DNA from: Saccharicrinis sp041595375
GTDB taxonomy: Bacteria; Bacteroidota; Bacteroidia; Bacteroidales; Marinilabiliaceae
Assembly (NCBI GenBank): GCA_041595375.1
Contig: JBFHKL010000174.1
Coordinates: 1-8,985 of the forward strand
DNA: 8,985 nucleotides
Reading direction: 5' to 3'
Made by a program: the position numbers and the translations under genes. Every line of letters starts with the position of its first letter. Position 1 is the stretch's first letter. Below are positions 5,610-8,985 of this stretch, piece by piece. Below the pieces are notes generated by a model. The model did no database searches, had not been told where the DNA came from, and saw only the letters and a program-made list of their open reading frames with translations.

Positions 5610-6626
5610 ATGAATTTAGTCACGGGTGGAACAGGTTTAGTAGGGGCGCATCTTTTATATCATCTTATAAATAAGGGGGAAACTGTATATGCATTAAAGC
5701 GGGCATCTTCTGACATAAACAAAACCCGTTTTGTTTTTCAATTTTATAGTAAGAATGCTAATTCATTATTCAATAAAATAATATGGATTGATGGTGATTT
5801 ATTGGATTACGAATCCCTGGAAAAAGCTATTGATAAAGTAGAATATGTCTACCATACCGGTGCCTTGGTTTCATTTAACCCTGCCTTAAAAGATAAAATG
5901 ATGCAGGTGAATGAGGAAGGCACAGCAAATCTGGTAAATATCTGTGTTGAGAAAAAGATAAAAAGGTTTTGCTATGTGAGCTCCATTGCTACTCTGGGTA
6001 ATTCCAAAAATGGTGAAACCATTGATGAGTTTTCGTACTGGCAGGGCGGCCGAAACCATTCGGCCTATAGCATCAGTAAATTCAGAGCCGAAATGGAAGT
6101 ATGGCGCGCAACCAAAGAAGGTTTACATGCCGTCATTGTAAATCCATCAGTCATTATTGGTCCCGGCGATTGGAGTCAGGGCAGTCCTAAAATATTCGAT
6201 ACAATATACAAGGGCCTTAAATTTTATACCTCAGGAGGAACCGGCTTCGTTGATGTGCGCGATGTTGTAGGCGCCATGATAGGTTTGATGCAGAGTGATA
6301 CCAGCAACGAACGTTTTATAGTTAATGGGGCTAATCTATCCTACCTAAGCTTCTTTACCATGGTGGCTAATAGCTTAAATGTAAAGGTTCCCACTATTAA
6401 AGCGGGTAAAAAAACAACTAACCTGGCATGGCGTTTCGAAAAGTTAAGAAACATTCTTTTTGGGAATGAGCCACTGATCACCAAAGACTCTGCAAGAACC
6501 TCATTGAAAACCACCCTCTATTCAGGAGATATGATAAAGGATAAAATAAATTTTCAATATACCCCTATTGACAAAACTATTAAGGATACCGCACAGTATT
6601 ATTTATCAACTAATGTTTCATCTTAG
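5610..6626 (+). CDS. Extended-SDR NAD(P)-dependent epimerase/dehydratase
   Basis: A 338-aa Rossmann-fold oxidoreductase of the extended short-chain dehydrogenase class, resembling dihydroflavonol-4-reductase-like bacterial proteins; substrate unknown. The N-terminal VTGGTGLVGAHL (4-15) is the nucleotide loop TGxxGxxG; an Arg at 31 after strand 2 hints at NADP(H). GDLLD (62-66) is the adenine-binding acid. The catalytic set is S124/S125 in YVSSIA, Y153 and K157 in YSISK. NPSVIIGPGDW (178-188) and the FVDVRDVV motif (213-220) are typical of the extended subfamily. The C-terminal substrate-binding part ends PLITKDSARTSLKTTLYSGD and a helical tail. No signal or membrane segment. It sits 12 bases after the OsmC-family gene with no promoter room, so the two are likely co-expressed, though a shared pathway is not evident. 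The last 17 bases overlap the 3' end of the opposing DUF502 gene. Confidence 0.88.
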   Translation: MNLVTGGTGLVGAHLLYHLINKGETVYALKRASSDINKTRFVFQFYSKNANSLFNKIIWIDGDLLDYESLEKAIDKVEYVYHTGALVSFNPALKDKMMQVNEEGTANLVNICVEKKIKRFCYVSSIATLGNSKNGETIDEFSYWQGGRNHSAYSISKFRAEMEVWRATKEGLHAVIVNPSVIIGPGDWSQGSPKIFDTIYKGLKFYTSGGTGFVDVRDVVGAMIGLMQSDTSNERFIVNGANLSYLSFFTMVANSLNVKVPTIKAGKKTTNLAWRFEKLRNILFGNEPLITKDSARTSLKTTLYSGDMIKDKINFQYTPIDKTIKDTAQYYLSTNVSS

Positions 6627-7194
6627 AAATACCTCCGGAGACAATAAACTTCATCACTTCAGCAGAATGAGCATCCAATAAGGTAATATGGTTCTTAGGC
6701 ACTGCATAAAGCTCTCCCAACATTCCATATGAACTGGGTAAATACACACCCACCATATCTTTACATCCAAAGTCCTCCATTGATTTTGAAGTGATAAAGC
6801 CTATACGATTTAAAATACCGTCTTTATCCATCTTCACCATTACCGGCTGATTAAATTTCTTTTCTCCTCCCACAAAAGCTGACATCAAATCTCTTACTGA
6901 AGTATAAATCATCTTGATCAGGGGAGCTCCTTTCATAAAGCGATCATAGGCTCCGGAAATAGGAGAAGAAATCATCCTTTGTCCTATGAAACCGACTAAA
7001 GTGATCAATAACAAAATACTCACCAGTCCCAAACCAGGAAAGTTATATTTGGCTAAAAAGCCACGCTGAAAAAACTCCCTGTCCATGAGTAAGCCATCCG
7101 TCCAGACAATAGCCATGGCGATTACATAAATGGTTACTGCTAAAGGAACTAAATATAATAGGCCTTGTAAAAAATAGCGAACAAGTTTTTTCAT
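6610..7194 (-). CDS. DUF502 family inner-membrane protein
   Basis: A 194-aa membrane protein of the DUF502 family, common in bacteria and plants (COV-like proteins in Arabidopsis); biochemical role unknown. Two transmembrane helices are visible: about residues 11-30 (GLLYLVPLAVTIYVIAMAIV) and 54-72 (GLGLVSILLLITLVGFIGQ), after a basic N-terminus (MKKLVRY), with a soluble C-terminal domain. Family motifs include PGLG at the start of TM2, PLIKMIYTSVRDL (91-103), VGVYLPSSYGMLGELYAVPKNHI in the C-terminal domain and MKFIVSGG near the end (181-188). Length is usual for the family. It is the last gene of a four-gene minus-strand series, 60 bases after the YjbR gene with no hairpin between. Its stop (TAG, 6612-6610) lies inside the 3' end of the SDR gene on the other strand, and no terminator is seen between the two. 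Confidence 0.9.
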   Translation of the reverse strand: MKKLVRYFLQGLLYLVPLAVTIYVIAMAIVWTDGLLMDREFFQRGFLAKYNFPGLGLVSILLLITLVGFIGQRMISSPISGAYDRFMKGAPLIKMIYTSVRDLMSAFVGGEKKFNQPVMVKMDKDGILNRIGFITSKSMEDFGCKDMVGVYLPSSYGMLGELYAVPKNHITLLDAHSAEVMKFIVSGGISKMKH

Positions 7195-7254
7195 GATTAT
7201 TAATTAGATTACAAACAATAGATAAATAGAATTTTATAATGACACACCCCTGTA

Positions 7255-7611
7255 CTAAGTAATATTCAAGGTTTCTTTTTGCTTTTTCGTTAACTTAGCA
7301 ACCACTAAATCGTAGGAATGATCAATGAGTTCTTTTACGAGAGCAGCTTTTAAACGGCCATCCATTTCAAGGGTATTCCAGTGTTTTTTATTCATATGCC
7401 AACCCGGCTTGATGGCTTCGTATTCTTCGCGCAAAACAAGGGCTCGTTCCGGATCGCATTTCAAGTTAACAGACAGATCCCCTTTTAAGTTAGTTAAGGC
7501 ATACATTTTACCTAACACTTTAAAAACCAATGTTACCTCATCGAATGGAAACTCCTCGCTTGTTCCTTTCTTAGTCAAACAATACTCTCTTAACTCTTCA
7601 ATATTCATCAT
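7255..7611 (-). CDS. MmcQ/YjbR family protein
   Basis: A 118-aa small soluble protein of the MmcQ/YjbR family (CyaY-like fold). Many members carry the database name 'DNA-binding', but no activity is firmly established. Family motifs are evident: KKGTSEEFPFDE near the N-terminus (14-25), FKVLGKMYAL (30-39), NLKCDPERALVLREEY (49-64) and the signature PGWHMNKKHWNTLEMDG (69-85), with the ID.SY.LV helix (96-103) after it. Two adjacent ATGs begin the frame (7611 and 7608); the choice changes one residue. It starts three bases after the YraN gene stop, so translation is probably coupled and the two share a transcript. Stop TAG at 7257-7255. Confidence 0.88.
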   Translation of the reverse strand: MMNIEELREYCLTKKGTSEEFPFDEVTLVFKVLGKMYALTNLKGDLSVNLKCDPERALVLREEYEAIKPGWHMNKKHWNTLEMDGRLKAALVKELIDHSYDLVVAKLTKKQKETLNIT

Positions 7612-7614
7612 CTA

Positions 7615-7980
7615 TTAATTAACAGGCGGATAAAAAGCCTCCTTAATATGTTCAATTTTCCACTCTCGTCCATGAGGAATGACCGAAATAACATCGAATC
7701 TCACTTCCATATCCAAATCATTTTCAATAATATAAGCCTCCGTAGCATCCACTAGATAGCGAATTTTTCTATCGGTAATTGCTTCCTCAGGATGTTCCCA
7801 ATCATCGGTACTCCTCGTCTTTATTTCAACAATAATCAACAAGTTATCTTTACATGCGATAAGATCTATCTCCTTATGATTATACATCCAGTTCTGCTCA
7901 AGAATCTCATAGCCCTCACGCGCCATAAAAGCAACAGCTCTCTCCTCACCTTCTTTTCCTAAATCATTATGCTCGGCCAT
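7615..7980 (-). CDS. yraN: YraN/UPF0102 family nuclease-like protein
   Basis: A 121-aa cytoplasmic protein of the UPF0102 (YraN) family, with the PD-(D/E)xK nuclease-like core of Holliday-junction-resolvase-related folds. Visible family elements are LGKEGEERAVAFM (7-19) in helix 1, GYEILEQNW (23-31), then the catalytic core EIDLIA (37-42) with D39, and VEIKTR (51-56) with E52 and K54, giving D-x12-E-x-K. The core is fully intact, so metal-dependent nuclease activity is plausible, but the cellular role of the family is not established. Normal family length. It lies three bases before the YjbR gene and 78 bases after the LD-carboxypeptidase gene. A TAnnTTTG match in that gap suggests it may also have its own promoter. 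Stop TAA. Confidence 0.92.
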   Translation of the reverse strand: MAEHNDLGKEGEERAVAFMAREGYEILEQNWMYNHKEIDLIACKDNLLIIVEIKTRSTDDWEHPEEAITDRKIRYLVDATEAYIIENDLDMEVRFDVISVIPHGREWKIEHIKEAFYPPVN

Positions 7981-8035
7981 TACACTAAAATTTAATTCTT
8001 CGTTACATGGGGATACATACTGACTATCCTCTTCT

Positions 8036-8043
8036 CAAAGATA
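8036..8043 (-). promoter_or_regulatory. Candidate -7 box for yraN-yjbR
   Basis: On the minus strand this reads TATCTTTG, an exact match to the Bacteroidota -7 element TAnnTTTG, about 56 bases before the yraN ATG and just after the LD-carboxypeptidase stop. No clear TTTG lies at the -33 spacing, so it may be weak or fortuitous. Confidence 0.35.
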
Positions 8044-8058
8044 CTAACAATATTTCTC

Positions 8059-8961
8059 TTACACCGACATCAGACTCACCTGATTATCTTCTACCCTTAG
8101 AGTCATTAGATCACCCATAATCAATGGAAAATTAGTTTCAACATGGCCTGATGGGAAATTAAAAGCCACGGGATAATTATACTCCGCCACATTTTTATAA
8201 ATAATCTGCTCAATGGTCTCTCCAAAAGGCACCTCATTATCTTTCATCTCGGTAAACTGACCAACCACCAATCCTGCTAATTTTTCAAGAACACCCCCCA
8301 GCTTGAGATTATACATCACGCGATCCAGATGGTATAAATATTCTGACAGATCTTCAATAAACAGGATTTTTCCTGTTGGATCAAAATCATATTTGGTTCC
8401 TCGTAAGGCATGCAACAAAGACAAGTTACCACCCACCAACTCACCCGTACCCTCACCTAATCGATTAGCGAAAAAAGGGTTGATGACATATTGAGGACTT
8501 TCTCCTTCCAAAAAAGAGAACAACACATCTATATCCACGCCTGTATCGGTAAAATTTAAAAAGCTCTTACACATGGGGCCATGAATACTGGCAATATTTA
8601 ATTTTTGAATAGCAGCATGTAGCACGGTTATATCGCTGAATCCGATCACCCATTTAGGATTCTTTTTAAATTTAGAGAAATCAATGTCATCAATAATACG
8701 AATCACACCATAACCTCCACGCGTGCATAAAACAGCCTTCACTTGTTCATCATCCAACATAAACTGTAAATCTGCTTTTCTTTTTTCATCACTCGCTGAA
8801 AAATTGTAGTAATGATCGTGAACATGGCTACCTACCTTAACCTGATAGCCCATATCCTCAATGCGTTTAACAGCCTGTTCAATGATATCTTTGTCCATTC
8901 TGCCAGCAGGAGCAACAATTCCTATGGTATCACCTTTTTTTATTGCGTGAGGAAAAATCAT
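8059..8961 (-). CDS. ldcA: LD-carboxypeptidase, peptidase family S66
   Basis: A serine peptidase of the S66 (LdcA/MccF) family. LdcA enzymes remove the terminal D-alanine from murein tetrapeptides during peptidoglycan recycling in the cytoplasm. 300 aa, usual for LdcA, and without a signal peptide, which fits a recycling role. N-terminal domain: KKGDTIGIVAPAG (8-20), RGGYG (81-85) and the nucleophile motif GFSDIT (107-112) with S109. C-terminal domain: GGNLSLL (177-183), FIEDLSE (201-207) with E203, and SGHVETNFPL (271-280) with H273. This Ser-Glu-His triad matches the order and approximate spacing of the P. aeruginosa enzyme. MccF-type immunity proteins share the triad and cannot be strictly ruled out, but nothing nearby suggests microcin resistance. 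It is the first of four same-strand genes; only 24 bases upstream of its ATG are in the window, so its promoter cannot be judged. Stop TAA. Confidence 0.9.
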   Translation of the reverse strand: MIFPHAIKKGDTIGIVAPAGRMDKDIIEQAVKRIEDMGYQVKVGSHVHDHYYNFSASDEKRKADLQFMLDDEQVKAVLCTRGGYGVIRIIDDIDFSKFKKNPKWVIGFSDITVLHAAIQKLNIASIHGPMCKSFLNFTDTGVDIDVLFSFLEGESPQYVINPFFANRLGEGTGELVGGNLSLLHALRGTKYDFDPTGKILFIEDLSEYLYHLDRVMYNLKLGGVLEKLAGLVVGQFTEMKDNEVPFGETIEQIIYKNVAEYNYPVAFNFPSGHVETNFPLIMGDLMTLRVEDNQVSLMSV

Positions 8962-8985
8962 ATCTTATCGTTTTATTAAAAACCA

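Noticed and set aside
1..8985. Mobile element, phage, defence system, CRISPR array or RNA genes
   Set aside because: No transposase, integrase, terminal inverted repeats, spaced direct repeats, tRNA-like cloverleaf or rRNA sequence was seen on either strand; all sizeable frames fall in ordinary chromosomal families.

Overview
The window looks like an ordinary stretch of chromosome from a member of the Bacteroidota, probably a Marinilabiliales- or Bacteroidales-like organism. The grounds are protein resemblance (the DPRKG glycosyltransferase, the C-terminal style of the SDR protein, the DUF502 protein), AT-rich intergenic DNA, absence of Shine-Dalgarno sequences before most starts, and two good matches to the Bacteroidota -7 promoter element TAnnTTTG. 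The genus cannot be fixed from this sequence alone. I see no tRNA, rRNA, insertion sequence, CRISPR array, phage gene or toxin-antitoxin pair, and no frameshifted gene.

Left part (1-3564, plus strand): the 3' nine-tenths of nadB (L-aspartate oxidase, NAD biosynthesis), whose 5' end is cut by the window edge. It is followed after 21 bases by a GT4 glycosyltransferase that starts at TTG and carries a four-cysteine insert, and after another 90 bases by a GT2 glycosyltransferase of the WcaE/WfgS type. The two glycosyltransferases probably act on a surface polysaccharide, but no polymerase, flippase or sugar-nucleotide gene accompanies them here.

Middle (3565-5189): a 211-base gap holds a perfect 14-bp palindrome, repeated AACTA words and a possible 23-codon reading frame, and leads into a small exported Spy/LTxxQ-like protein. 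Its transcript and that of riboflavin synthase (ribE, minus strand) converge on two hairpins, one a textbook minus-strand terminator. Upstream of ribE is a 249-base divergent region with a -7 box inside a TTTTGTACAAAA palindrome and some potential RNA structure, but no FMN riboswitch.

Right part (5190-8985): an OsmC-family protein lacking the second conserved cysteine and a closely linked extended-SDR NAD(P)-dependent epimerase/dehydratase run on the plus strand. The SDR gene overlaps tail-to-tail by 17 bp with a minus-strand series that reads LD-carboxypeptidase, YraN-family nuclease-like protein, MmcQ/YjbR protein and DUF502 membrane protein. These are core or housekeeping-type families. 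The putative 'exciting system' is not evident; the most checkable oddities are the cysteine loss in the OsmC protein, the 3565-3775 leader region, the Cys cluster in the GT4 enzyme and the convergent gene overlap.
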